Below are positions 21,103 to 38,982 of a stretch of 64,000 nt of DNA, one piece after another. The stretch covers positions 1,116,001-1,180,000 of the forward strand of contig CALSFV010000221.1 in assembly GCA_943737045.1 (NCBI GenBank), written 5' to 3'. This DNA is from Parapristionchus giblindavisi. Lineage: Eukaryota > Nematoda > Chromadorea > Rhabditida > Diplogasteridae. A model generated the notes under the pieces. That model had not been told where the DNA came from and ran no database searches. It saw nothing but the letters and a program-made list of their open reading frames with translations. Both the position numbers and the translations under genes were made by a program. Position 1 is the stretch's first letter, and each line of letters starts with the position of its first letter.

Positions 21103-22378
21103 CAGGGTGCGCCAAAATTACCCGAACTGATTTCACCATTATGATTCCCAGGCCCCCAATGCAAATGCGCAACCCCTATTGCAGCATCATGACGAGGGAT
21201 CATTGACCACTCCCTATTCAAGGTTTCAAGTCAGTTAGTCAAGTCATCTAGTAATGGGGAAGTCAAGTCGACTGCGACCCCTCATTCTCAAGTGTACAAG
21301 GTAGATTGTCATAGTTCATCAGCTCGGCTTTCACGAGTCGGCTGTATCCGATACCGGTATTGTGTACCAAGATCTTGGTACTGACAAGGAACGTCCGGGC
21401 AGAGGTAGACCGATTTCAGTTTCCGCCGCTACGAACCGAGATCCCATCCGAAAGATGGTGTTTCGAAATCACAAGTTTACGATCTGGAGACTCGATATCT
21501 CGAACACTTCCATTCTTCGTCTCCTCAGGTCTCAGCTGACTTTTCTCCCTTACAAGTACAGTAAACTGTTAGAACCGAATGATCGACAGATCAAGCTCCG
21601 CTGAGAACGGTGACCTCAACTTTTTATGCGTTGTGCCAGGTCCGCGCACTTCAGCACGATGTTGAGCGAAGATAATATCTCACCTTCAAAGACAACCTGA
21701 ATATCGAGAACAACAGAATCATTGCCTCTGATCTTAAAGAATCCTACAAGACGGCTGGGGTCATGGGTCATATCAGTCTTCCACAATACGCCAAGGTTAT
21801 AGCTGCTGTTTGCCCAACTGGAAAGTCCATTCTTGTTTTGCCACTTCATGCGTCTAGATCAATAAGGCATATTATACCAAGTACATCATCGAAGATGCGC
21901 TTCTACTCCGATACCATACCCACTTCGGTCAGGACCACTAGACCTTTCGGCAAGATTCTGTCGTCAATGACATGATAAAGTTGACCCAGTCGTGGTTTTT
22001 CACCCATGATCTCGACAAAATCCATCACACTGAATTACTTCCGAACTCCCCCAATCTCAACCTCCTCGACTGCAGTGCTTGGAGGTGTTGTAGGCCAAGA
22101 TGTCCTCTATCAAGCACCAGACCCTCGACTCCCTCAGTGCTCCCCTTCTCAAGGCATGGGTCGAACTCGATGACAATTACTTGCGGGAATCGGCAGTCGC
22201 ATATGAGAAGAGACTCAAGGCTTGTGTCAGAGCTAAAAGAGACGACGGCGAGATTCGCTAGTACACTACTGCTGCCCATATTCTTGATAAGCTTTACCAT
22301 GAATCATATCACTCATGTCACATTCCCAAGGGGAGAATCATATGGAGACAACAGTTCGGGTAATTATGGCGCACCCTG
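21103..22378 (+). mobile_element. Tc1/mariner-superfamily element with decayed transposase
   Basis: Inverted ends begin CAGGGTGCGCCAAAATTACC. A TA duplication lies at 21,101-21,102 and 22,379-22,380. The empty site (CATATACAGTGG) is preserved in units 2-4 at about 27,178, 31,545 and 36,155. The interior (about 21,250-22,270) holds a broken transposase reading rightward. A PNSPNLNLLDCSAW stretch near 22,040 matches the family's PxSPDLNPxDxxxW signature around the last catalytic Asp, with the Asp of the signature changed to Asn. Several frameshifts and stops prevent any full-length product. Confidence 0.9.
21250..22270 (+). pseudogene. Broken Tc1/mariner-type transposase
   Basis: Transposase fragments occur in at least three frames: a helix-turn-helix-like N-terminal piece near 21,360-21,600, a middle piece near 21,760-21,960 and the catalytic C-terminal piece near 21,975-22,270. 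Stops and frameshifts separate them. It is closer to the mariner/IS630 type with the WPP-like 'LPNSPNLN' signature than to Tc1 itself, but the subfamily is uncertain. Confidence 0.75.
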
Positions 22379-23057
22379 TACAGTGGGTCGTGAGGGTATG
22401 AAAATGTATGAACACGGCTGAAGTTCGCCTTACTGATTTTATATTTCGCAATAGTTTGTCTTTTCATTAAAAAAAAGAAAACATAGTCAAGACATTGTAG
22501 CAACTCTCATACCAAATAGACAAGTGTTTTTTACGGGCAATACATAAGTGCAAAGCTTCTTGATTAATGATATCTTCGATAGGCTTGATAAAGCCTATCG
22601 AAAATATCATTTATCTCATAATCTGCATACCGTCATGTCTCTCTTTCTCTCTTATTCTCCCATATTGTGATGATAGAGAAATAGGAGGGACCTCCCCAGA
22701 GACATGGTCAATGGGAGATGCTAGGTTGTGAGAAGCAGACGGGAGCAAAGAGAAAGAGTGAGAGAAAGAGAGTGAGGCAATCGAATAATACCCTTTAGAT
22801 GTCCATCCTAGTGTATTAATAGGTTGATGCATTTTCTGACTTTATTAAGCTCATTTGTCAATCGGCAATTGTTGTGCGTGGAAAGGAACCTGGCACATAA
22901 GTCTCTGACCATCTTTCCAATTAGCTATCCATGTATTTCCCCATGTTATCCTATGTTTCCTTGTAGTAAGCTGTATATTATTTAACCGAACAGCCTATTA
23001 TCCGTTCAGTTACGATTTTAGTAAATTGCACGATCACCCTACTTAAGTAACATTTCA

Positions 23058-23714
23058 CTAGATATCATTATTTTCTGGGATGAACTGACTCTCTTCTCTG
23101 GTGTCCCTTTCATCAGATTGACCAGACTGCCTAGATATGAAAAGAAATTGATTGCCACATATCTTCATATTCGCGATCCATTGCGCCAAATCAACTCGAC
23201 ACAACGGAGTTCCACGAAGGTGGATGGGTATTCTCTTTTCACGCGTTGCGGTTGTAGGCGCGTTGCGGTTTTCAGCCGTATCCGAGAAAAGGCGTCCATA
23301 TTCCATTTCAATTATGCATGGATAAATCTTTGAATAGAACTTTTGCCCACTTGAACAGAACTTTTATATAGACGCACTACCACCTAAACTAATAAAAAAT
23401 TAGGAACACCGATTAAAATTGTTGAAATAGATTTTTAAGGGCTTGAAACTGAAATTTTTTCAACATAGAAATTAAAAAAAAACATCACATTATATTTGTT
23501 GTACTATTTTATTCCCATCACGGTTTTCGGATACTCATGTTGGCTTTTGGTAGATTCAATACTCGCTCTTGTTATAAAAAATGAAAAAGACCCTATGTGG
23601 GGCGATGAAACCGAAAACCTAAGGGATACAAAAACACTGCACAAAAAGGCAGAAATTTTCGTATCAACCAATATCCATTTCATTACCAATATTCACCAAC
23701 GTATTTTCCATTAA
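23058..23714. other. Conserved open block upstream of each array gene
   Basis: A block of about 280 bp (23,058-23,333; copies at 27,857-28,117, 32,295-32,570 and a shortened copy at 36,929-37,222) is open in two directions. A second open stretch at 23,496-23,714 (copies 28,279, 32,732 and 37,324) reads as a hydrophobic run followed by charged residues (…ILALV.KNEKDPMWGD…). Copy 4 has a 49-bp deletion and other indels but partly keeps the frames. Neither has a convincing start or splice context, so it is unclear whether they are exons of a second gene or of the 5' region. Confidence 0.35.
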
Positions 23715-23782
23715 AACTTACAGTTCTTTAGCATGAGAATCTATTTTAGATTGGAATCGTCGAAATCTCACATTGAATCAAA

Positions 23783-26573
<2,791 letters not shown>

Positions 26574-28564
26574 CTGATAACTTCTGTACTGTTCAACAGT
26601 TGAGAAAATAAAAGAAAAAAAACGATAAACTCCTCATTTTGACATCCACCCTACTTTCTCGTTTCATTTCTTTTCATTCTTTTTCTTTTCTGGACTTTTG
26701 AACACTACATGAAAATATCTTATTCCTGAAATGAAGATACTATTGACTGAGGTTGCATTGATTTGTATAATAATTTTTTTATTTGATCTCGATATAATTT
26801 CGATTTGTTCAATTTCCTTTGTCGCACTATTGATTAATAAAGTAAATTGATATTTAAATAAGCCAATCGTTACGAACCCCAATTGTTAAATTGCATACTC
26901 TTCTAATCGACACCCTAATCAAAAAATTTCGGGAAATAATGAATAAATATTATACTACAATGTCCATTAGCTATAGCATTCTATTTCTACAGTATCTGAT
27001 TCTTACTGTAAACTATTTTTACTGTATTGATTAGTTACAGTATGCCGATCTATCTGACACGATGAACGGTTATCTGCGCACTCGTTTCCCTCCGTACTAT
27101 CTCGCTCATTATCAAACACTGTCATACATTTTCGGCGCCTTCACCAGATTTTTTGGGTGGATCCTGAAAATGAGCCATATACAGTGGCTCGTGAGGGTAT
27201 GAAAATGTATGAACAAGGCTGAAGTTCGCCTTACTGATTTTATATTTCGCAATAGTTTGCCTTTTCATTTAGAAAAAAAAAGAAAACATAGTCAAGACAT
27301 TGTAGCAACTCTCATACCAAATTGACAAGTGTTTTTACGGGCAATACATAAGTGCAAAAACTTCTTGATAATGCCTATCGAAAATATCATTTATCTCATA
27401 ATCTGCATACCGTCATGTCTCTCTTTCTCTCTTATTCTCTCATATTGTGATGATAGAGAAATAGGAGGGACCTCCCCAGAGACATGGTCAATGGGAGATG
27501 CCCTCTAGGTTGTGAGAAGCAGACGGGAGCAAAGAGAAAGAGTGAGAGAAAGAGAGTGAGGCAATCGAATAATACCCTTTAGATGTCCATCCTAGTGTAT
27601 TAATAGGTTGATGCATTTTCTGACTTTATTAAGCTCATTTGTCAATCGGCAATTGTTGTGCGTGGAAAGGAACCTGGCACATAAGTCTCTGACCATCTTT
27701 CCAATTAGCTATCCATGTATTTCCCCATGTTATCCTATGTTTCCTTGTTGTAAGCTGTATATCATTTAACCGAACAGCCTATTATCCGTTCAGTTACGAT
27801 TTTAGTAAATTGCACGATCACCCTACTTAAGTAACATTTCACTAGATATCATTATTTTATGGGAGGAACTGACTCTCTTCTCTGGTGTCCCTTTCATCAG
27901 ATTGACCAGACTGCCTAGATATGAAAAGAAATTGATTGCCACATATCTTCATATTCGCGATCCATTGCGCCAAATCAACTCGACACAACGGAGTTCCACG
28001 AAGGTGGATGGGTATTCTCTTTTCACGCGTTGCGGTTGTAGGCGCGTTGCGGTTTTCAGCCGTATCCGAGAAAAGGCGTCCATATTCCATTTCAATTATG
28101 CATGGATAAATCTTTGAATAGAACTTTTGCCCACTTGAACAGAACTTTTATATAGACGCACTACCACCTAAACTAATAAAAAATTAGGAACACCGATTAA
28201 AATTGTTGAAATAGATTTTTAAGGGCTTGAAACTGAAATTTTTTCAACATAGAAATTAAAAAAAACATCACATTATATTTGTTGTACTATTTTATTCCCA
28301 TCACGGTTTTCGGATACTCATGTTGGCTTTTGGTAGATTCAATACTCGCTCTTGTTAAAAAAAATGAAAAAGACCCTATGTGGGGCGATGAAACCGAAAA
28401 CCTAAGGGATACAAAAACACTGCACAAAAGGCAGAAATTTTCGTATCAACCAATATCCATTTCATTACCAATATTCACCAACGTATTTTCCATTAAAACT
28501 TACAGTTCTTTAGCATGAGAATCTATTTTAGATTGGAATCGTCGAAATCTCACATTGAATCAAA

Positions 28565-30751
28565 ATGGATCTACATAAGATCAGCCTAATATTTTTATTG
28601 GCGTTATTATATCTTCTCAGATTTGTATTTGTTGCGATAGGTATAGAAGTTTCTTCGACTTCGTACTTTTGATATTTCAAAACCAATTTCAGGATGCGTG
28701 GGAGTTCCCGTGAGTTTATTCGCCATTGGATATACATGGTACGAATACAACACGAATCCGATGGATAATGATTGGGTATGTGTTAGAGGAGAACTCATGT
28801 TTCTTCTTTAAAAAATGCGTTTAAAAATTGTTTCCATATTTTTTAATGAACATATTTATCAAGAGTGCACTCTGATTTTCATATTATAATTAGAAAAAAA
28901 TTCTACCAACTCGTGTTTTCCACTCATTCTCGTTCATTTTCATTGGACTTGTGGTTAAAAAAACACAACCAACACAATGCTTGAAAGCATGAAAATGAAG
29001 CCCTAATGATCGACTTTTAGCGAAAAAAATTAATTAAACTCGAGCAGAACGAAAGGATACACAAGCATTTTTTTGAATTTTCCGTTATACGGCGCTCCTC
29101 GGGGTAATGAATTATCTAATGTTCACTAATAAAATAATCACCCCGAAAAATCGGAGTGATGGTAGGATCAGAAATATATATTTGGTAGGGAATTATAAAG
29201 TATAATACATTGAGGTTAGTAGGATAAACAATCTGTTCATGGTAAAGATATCTTTATAACAAAAACATCATTTAATTCTTATACCTCTTCAATCATTACT
29301 AATAATTTAAAAAAATACTTTCAGGATATGGAAGTCGACAAGACTTGTATCTACGTACTAGCTTCGATTGGGTCGTTGTTTGCTCTTGCAGCAGCTTTGG
29401 GCATCCATATCTACCTTTTAAAGACAATGGACCGTTATGAGAAATATATTGGTGTAAGAGACGTTATGCTAGATAATATTTTTCCTCAGTTTTCCGAAGA
29501 TTACTAGCATTGCCAGATTGTCGGTGCTTAAAATTCATTAATCGATAAGAAGGATCCCACTATCGTTGTTCCTATCCACTTCTCTGTTTTTTTGGCCCGA
29601 GAAAAATTTGCATTGCCCTTCTCCCCCTGAAGAGCTAATATTCATTATTCATAGTGCAAAAAATCGAGTGGGCAGAGGGGACAAGACACCAGGGGAACCG
29701 CAGATCAATGAGTGGATTCTGCAATATTGTATATTATTATTTGAGAAGTTTGGATAATTTTGAAGCATTTTATTGGGAAGAGATGAAAAGTGTGACGGAC
29801 AGACAGACACGCACATACAGACAGACGTGTTTTATAATTTTATAGAGTAAAGTAATTGTTGCAGAATCTCGGTCCAAGTCAAGTGGACGCATTCTACGCG
29901 AGCTACGGTCACGTTTTCCCGCAACTTTTGACGAAATTGAAGAGTCCACTTGTCAATTTGTTAAAGTACGGCGGCTTTAGCTTATTGTGCGGTTGTTGGT
30001 CAGCATACAGTAGTTGTATTATAAATCAGGCGTTTTTGGTTAAATAATATAATTATTTATTTCAGGGATTTGGAATACTTCCGTAAGGTTGCTAAAGCGA
30101 GGAAACAGTGGCGCGAAGCAGTGGACAGTGATAATAGGTGCACTTTGCAATAGTTATATATGGTGTAGCTGAACTACTGTAGCCGATCTTTGAGCGGAGC
30201 ACTGTAGCTTTAGGACATTTTACTATTGTTGGCCAGCATATGTAATTGTCAAACAGTCATTTTTTGTTGAATAATAGGATTATTAATTTCAGGGATTCAG
30301 AGTACATCCGTCAGGTTGTTAAAGCTCTGAAAGAGTGTGACGATGCTGTTAAAGAAACTGATAAGAGGTTAATACATTTGACAATTGTTACAGTATACAC
30401 TGTAGCTGAACTACGGTAGCCAATCTTTCAGCTACGGTCACCTCGCGCAGCGTGACTCAACAGAGAAGGCGAGGTATAGTAGCTTCAGGATAAGGTACTA
30501 TTGTTAGGACTGTGGGGCATGAGTATATTTTCGCCATACGGAATAACATTCACACAAATATTCAATAAATGAATAACGGCATATGCCTATTCTTTCGGCA
30601 TATTTAGGCATGAAAATGGCATATTCTGCCTTACCGGCATCTCTATGCCGGTAAGGCAGAATATGCCATTTTCACAGCCCTCGTCAGCATACCGTAGTTG
30701 TCAAAGAGGTCTATTGGACCAGCAACTTGGACTATTCTAACCAATCTCAAA

Positions 30752-30821
<70 letters not shown>

Positions 30822-30942
30822 TTATTATCATCATCATCATCATCATTATTTTTTATATTTCAGCTATGAAAGGACGTCTTCTGCCAAGAGCGGTCATCAA
30901 AAATCACATTTAATCTTTTTTCAGTCTCCTGGTCGTCGCTAA
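28565..30942 (+). CDS. Array gene, unit 2: predicted 215-residue membrane protein
   Basis: Exons are 28565-28640, 28693-28775, 29325-29453, 29865-29998, 30066-30137, 30293-30367 and 30864-30942 (TAA). Every splice site and phase is as in unit 1, and the coding sequence is essentially identical. It lacks the TTAA element, so intron 3 is about 410 bp. This is the cleanest copy in the array and the best reference for the family. The alternative short form would stop at about 29,506. Confidence 0.6.
30751..30846. repeat. TTA/ATC microsatellite, unit 2
   Basis: A shorter version of the unit 1 tract (about 26 triplets plus ATC triplets) in the same intron position, showing repeat contraction or expansion among otherwise near-identical units. 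Confidence 0.95.
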
Positions 30943-33017
30943 CTGATAACTTCTGTACTGTTCAACAGTTGAGAAAATAAAAGAAAAAAACGATAAACTC
31001 CTCATTTTGACATCCACCCTACTTTCTCGTTTCATTTCTTTTCATTCTTTTTCTTTTCTGGACTTTTGAACACTACATGAAAATATCTTATTCCTGAAAT
31101 GAAGATACTATTGACTGAGGTTGCATTGATTTGTATAATAATTTTTTTATTTGATCTCGATATAATTTCGATTTGCTCAATTTCCTTTGTCGCACTATTG
31201 ATTAATAAAGTAAATTGATATTTAAATAAGCCAATCGTTACGAACCCCAATTGTTAAATTGCATACTCTTCTAATCGACACCCTAATCAAAAAATTTCGG
31301 GAAATAATGAATAAATATTATACTACAATATCCATTATCTATGAAATTCTATTTCGACAATATCTGTTTCTTACCGTATACCAATTCTACAGTATTCATT
31401 AGTTACAGTATGCCGATCTATCTGACACGATGAACGGTTATCTGCGCACTCGTTTCCCTCCGTACTATCTCGCTCATTATCAAACACTGTCATACATTTT
31501 CGGCGCCTTCACCAGATTTTTTGGGTGGATCCTGAAAATGAGCCATATACAGTGGGTCGTGAGGGTATGAAAATGTATGAACACGGCTGAAGTTCGCCTT
31601 TCTGATTTTATATTTCGCAATAGTTTGCCTTTTCATTTAGAAAAAAAAAAACATTGTCAAGACATTGTAGCAACTCTCATACCAAATAGACAAGTGTTTT
31701 TACGGGCAATACATAAGTGCAAAAACTTCTTGATAAAGCCTATCGAAAATATCATTTATCTCATAATCTACCATTCCGTCATGTCTCTCTTTCTCTCTCA
31801 TTCTCTCATATTGTGGTGATAGAGAGATAGGAGGGGAGATGAGACATGGTCAATGACCAGATGGCCACTAGGTTCTGAGAAGCAGACGGGAGCAGAGAGA
31901 AAGAGAGAGTGAGGCCCTCGATTATAAATATCCTTGTGCAATTAGCCATCCTTGCATTTCCCCACGTCCTCCTATGTCTCCTTGTAGTAAGGCTGTACTA
32001 ATCTGTATATTATTTAACAGAACAGCCTATTATCCGTTCAGTTACGCTTTTAGTAAATTGCACAAACACCATACTTTAATGACATTTCTCCTCAACATCT
32101 CTGTTATTTTCATTTTGTCCGACCTATTTACATTTCTCTCACATTTTGAAATGACGTGTGATACCTAAAGAATACATACGTTGCATGTATATGGGTTCTT
32201 ATCTCCATGACTCGTTTATTTTGTCAATTTTCATTAAACCCTATTCAACATTGCACCTCTGCTCCCTTATGCGTAGAACTCAATCCACAAGTACTTGATA
32301 TCATTATTTGTCAGGGAGGAACTGACTCTCTTCTCTAGTATCCCTTTTAGCAGATTGACAAGACTGCCTAGATATGAAAAGAAATTGATTGCCACATATC
32401 TTCATATTCGCGATCCATTGCGCCAAATCAACTCGACACAACGGAGTTCCACGAAGGTGGATGGGTATTCTCTTTTCGCGCGTTGCGGTTGTAGGCGCGT
32501 TGCGGTTTTCAGCCGTATCCGAGTAAAGGCGTCCATATTCCATTTCAATTATGCATGGATAAATCTTTGAATAGAACTTTTGCCCACTTGAACAGAACTT
32601 TTATATAGACGCACTACCACCTAAACTAATAAAAAATTAGGAACACCGATTAAAATTGTTGAAATAGATTTTTAAGGGCTTGAAACTGAAATTTTTTCAA
32701 CATAGAAATTAAAAAAAACATCACATTATATTTGTTGTACTATTTTATTCCCATCACGGTTTTCGGATACTCATGTTGGCTTTTGGTAGATTCAATACTC
32801 GCTCTTGTTAAAAAAAATGAAAAAGACCCTATGTGGGGCGATGAAACCGAAAACCTAAGGGATACAAAAACACTGCACAAAAAGGCAGAAATTTTCGTAC
32901 CAACCAATATCCATTTCATTGCCAGTATTCAGCAACGTATTTCCATTAAAAATTACAGTTCTTTAGCATGAGAATCTATTTTAGATTGGAATCGTCGAAA
33001 TCTCACATTGAATCAAA

Positions 33018-35549
<2,532 letters not shown>

Positions 35550-37919
35550 CTGATAACTTCTTTACTGTTCAACAGTTGAGAAAATAAAAGAAAAAAACGA
35601 TAAACTCCTCATTTTGACATCCACCCTACTTTCTCGTTTCATTTCTTTTCATTCTTTTTCTTTTCTGGACTTTTGAACACTACATGAAAATATCTTATTC
35701 CTGAAATGAAGATACTATTGACTGAGGTTGCATTGATTTGTATAATAATTTTTTTATTTGATCTCGATATAATTTCGATTTGTTCAATTTCCTTTGTCGC
35801 ACTATTGATTAATAAAGTAAATTGATATTTAAATAAGCCAATCGTTACGAACCCCAATTGTTAAATTGCATACTCTTCTAATCGACACCCTAATCAAAAA
35901 ATTTCGGGAAATAATGAATAAATATTATACTACAATATCCATTATCTATGATATTCTATTTCGACAGTATCTGATTCTTACCGTATACCATTTCTACAGT
36001 ATTCATTAGTTACAGTATGCCGATCTATCTGACACGATGAACGGTTATCTGCGCACTCGTTTCCCTCCGTACTATCTCGCTCATTATCAAACACGGTCAT
36101 ACATTTTCGGCGCCTTCAGCAGATTTTTTGGGTGGATCCTGAAAATGAGCCATATACAGTGGCTCGTGAGGGTATGAAAATGTATGAACAAGGCTGAAGT
36201 TCGCCTTACTGATTTTATATTTCGCAATAGTTTGCCTTTTCATTTAGAAAAAAAAGAAAACATAGTCAAGAGATTGTAGCAACTCTCATACCAAATTGAC
36301 AAGTGTTTTTTACGGGCAATACATAAGTGCAAAAACTTCTTGATTAATGATATCTTCGATAGGCTTGATAAAGCCTATCGAAAATATCATTTATCTCATA
36401 ATCTACCATTCCGTCATGTCTCTCTTTCTCTCTCATTCTCTCATATTGTGATCATAGAGAAATAGGAGGGGAGATGAGACATGGTCAATGACCAGATGGC
36501 CACTAGGTTCTGAGAAGCAGACGGGAGCAGAGAGAAAGAGAGAGTGAGGCCCTCGATTATAAATATCCTTGTGCAATTAGCCATCCTTGCATTTCCCCAC
36601 GTCCTCCTATGTCTCCTTGTAGTAAGGCTGTACTAATCTGTATATTATTTAACAGAACACCCTATTATCCGTTCAGTTACGCTTTTAGTAAATTGCACAA
36701 ACACCATACTTTAATGACATTTCTCCTCAACATCTCTGTTATTTTCATTTTGTCCGACCTATTTACATTTCTCTCACATTTTGAAATGACGTGTGATACC
36801 TAAAGAATACATACGTTGTATGTATATGGGTTCATATCTCCATGACTCGTTTATTTTGTCAATTTTCATTAAACCCTATTCAACATTGAACCTCTGCTCC
36901 CTTATGCGTAAAGCGCAATCCACAAGCACTAGATATCATTATTTTCTGGGAGGAACTGACTCTCTTCTCTAGTGTCCCTTTCATCAGATTGACAAAACTG
37001 CCTAGAAATGAGAAGAAATTGATTGCCACCTATCCGCATATTCGCGATCCACTGATAGTGAGCCTTTTCACGCGTTGCGGTTGTAGGCGCGTTGCGGTTT
37101 TCAGCCGCATCCGAGAAAAGGCGTCCATACTCCATTTCCATTATGCAATGATAAATCTTTGGACAGAACTTTTGCCCTTTTTTACATTTTCGCGAAATTG
37201 GTTTATATACCACCTAAACTAATAAAAAAAATAGGAACACTGATTAAAATTGTTGAAATAGAATTTTAAGGGCTTGAAACCGAAATTTTTCAACATAGAA
37301 ATTAAAAAAAAAACATTACATATTTGTTGTTCTTTTTATTCCCCATTGGTTTTCGGATGCTCATGTTGGCGCTTTTGGTAGATTCAATACTCGCTCTTGT
37401 TGAAAAAATGAAAATGGTCCTACGTGAGGCGATGAAACCGAAAACGAGTTTATATATTTTAAAAAAGGATACAAAAACACTGCACAAAAAGGCAGAAATT
37501 TTCGTACCAACCAATTCATTTCATTACCAATATTCACCAACGTATTTTCCATTAAAAATTACAATTCTTTAGTATGAGATTATATTTTAGATTGGAGTCG
37601 GCGTAATCTCACATTGAATCAAAATGGATCTGGATAAGATCAAGCTAATACTTCTACTGGCTTTATTACATCTTCTCAGATTTGTATTTGTTGCGATAGG
37701 TATAGAAGATTATTCGACTTTATTCGTATTTTTGATGTTTCAAAACCAATTTCAGGATGTGTGGGAGTTCCCTTGAGTTTATTCGCCATTGGATATACAT
37801 GGTACGAATACAACACGAATCCGATGGATAATGATTGGGTATGTGTTAGAGGAGAACTCATGTTTCTTCTTTAAAAAATGCGTTTAAAAATTGCTTCCAT
37901 ATTTTTTAATGAACATATA

Positions 37920-38464
37920 CAGTACAGCCCGATCTCCTTTTGTACACGAGTAACACTGCGGCGCGCAGAGGCGCTCATTTGCGCTCATCATTTATTTCTG
38001 CGGGTACTGAATACTTTTCGATTCTCAAAGTCTTAATCATGAGTTTCCGTTATGAAAAGTTATTTTAATGACTAAAGAAACTGAAACAAAATTTGTATTA
38101 ATGAGAAAAAGCAATTAAAAGACAAATCACACTGGTCCGAAAACGATGGGTAATTATTTACTGGAACGGTATACTGTAATATCACGAATCGATCGCACGA
38201 TCGCCTTAAGACATTTTTCGAAATTTACAGTACCCATCATTTTCGGACTAGTGTGATTTGCCTTTTTATTGTTTTTTTTTCATTAATAGAAATTTTGTTT
38301 CAGTTTTTTTAGTCATTAAAACAACTTTTCATAACGGAAACTCATGATTAAGACTTTGAGAATCGAAAAGTATTCAGTACCCGCAGAAATAAATGATGAG
38401 CGCAAATGAGCGCCTCTGCGCGCCGCAGTGTTACTCGTGTACAAAAGGAGATCGGGCTGTACTG
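37920..38464. mobile_element. Palindromic MITE, copy 2
   Basis: This is the same element as 13,731-14,273 (CAGTACAGCCCG ends), about 545 bp. Flanks are TATA on both sides. The array units lacking it read AACATATTTATCAAG at this place, so it inserted in intron 2 of unit 4 after duplication. Confidence 0.9.
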
Positions 38465-38982
38465 TATATCAAGAGTCTAATTTCCATATTATAATTGGAA
38501 AAAATTCTGCCAACTGGTGTTTTCGGCTCATTTCGCTCATTTTCATTGGAATTGTGGTTTAAAAAACACAACCAACACAAGGCTGGAAAACATGAAAATG
38601 AAGCCCTAATGAACGACTTTTAGCGACAAAAATGAATTTAACTCGAGCAGAACTAACGGATACAATCATTTATTGGTTATTGAGCGTCTGTTCATGACAA
38701 AGATATTTTTATAACAAAAAGATCATTTAATTCTTACCTTTTCAATCTTTACTAATAATTTAAAAAAAAATACTTTCAGGATATGCAAGTCAACAAGACT
38801 CGTGTCTGCGTCCTAGCTTTGATAGGGTCGTTGTTTGCTTTTGGAGCGGCTTTGGGCATCCACATCTGCCTTTTAAAAACAATGGACCGTTATCAGAAAT
38901 ATACTGGTGTAAGACACGTTATATTATATAATATTTTTCCTCAGTTTTCCAAAGATCATTGTCAGATTGTCGGTGCTTAAAA

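Noticed and set aside
23058..23333. Calling the conserved upstream block a gene
   Set aside because: Both strands are open in all units and conservation is explained by recent duplication, so coding cannot be separated from hitch-hiking. It is listed only as an open block.
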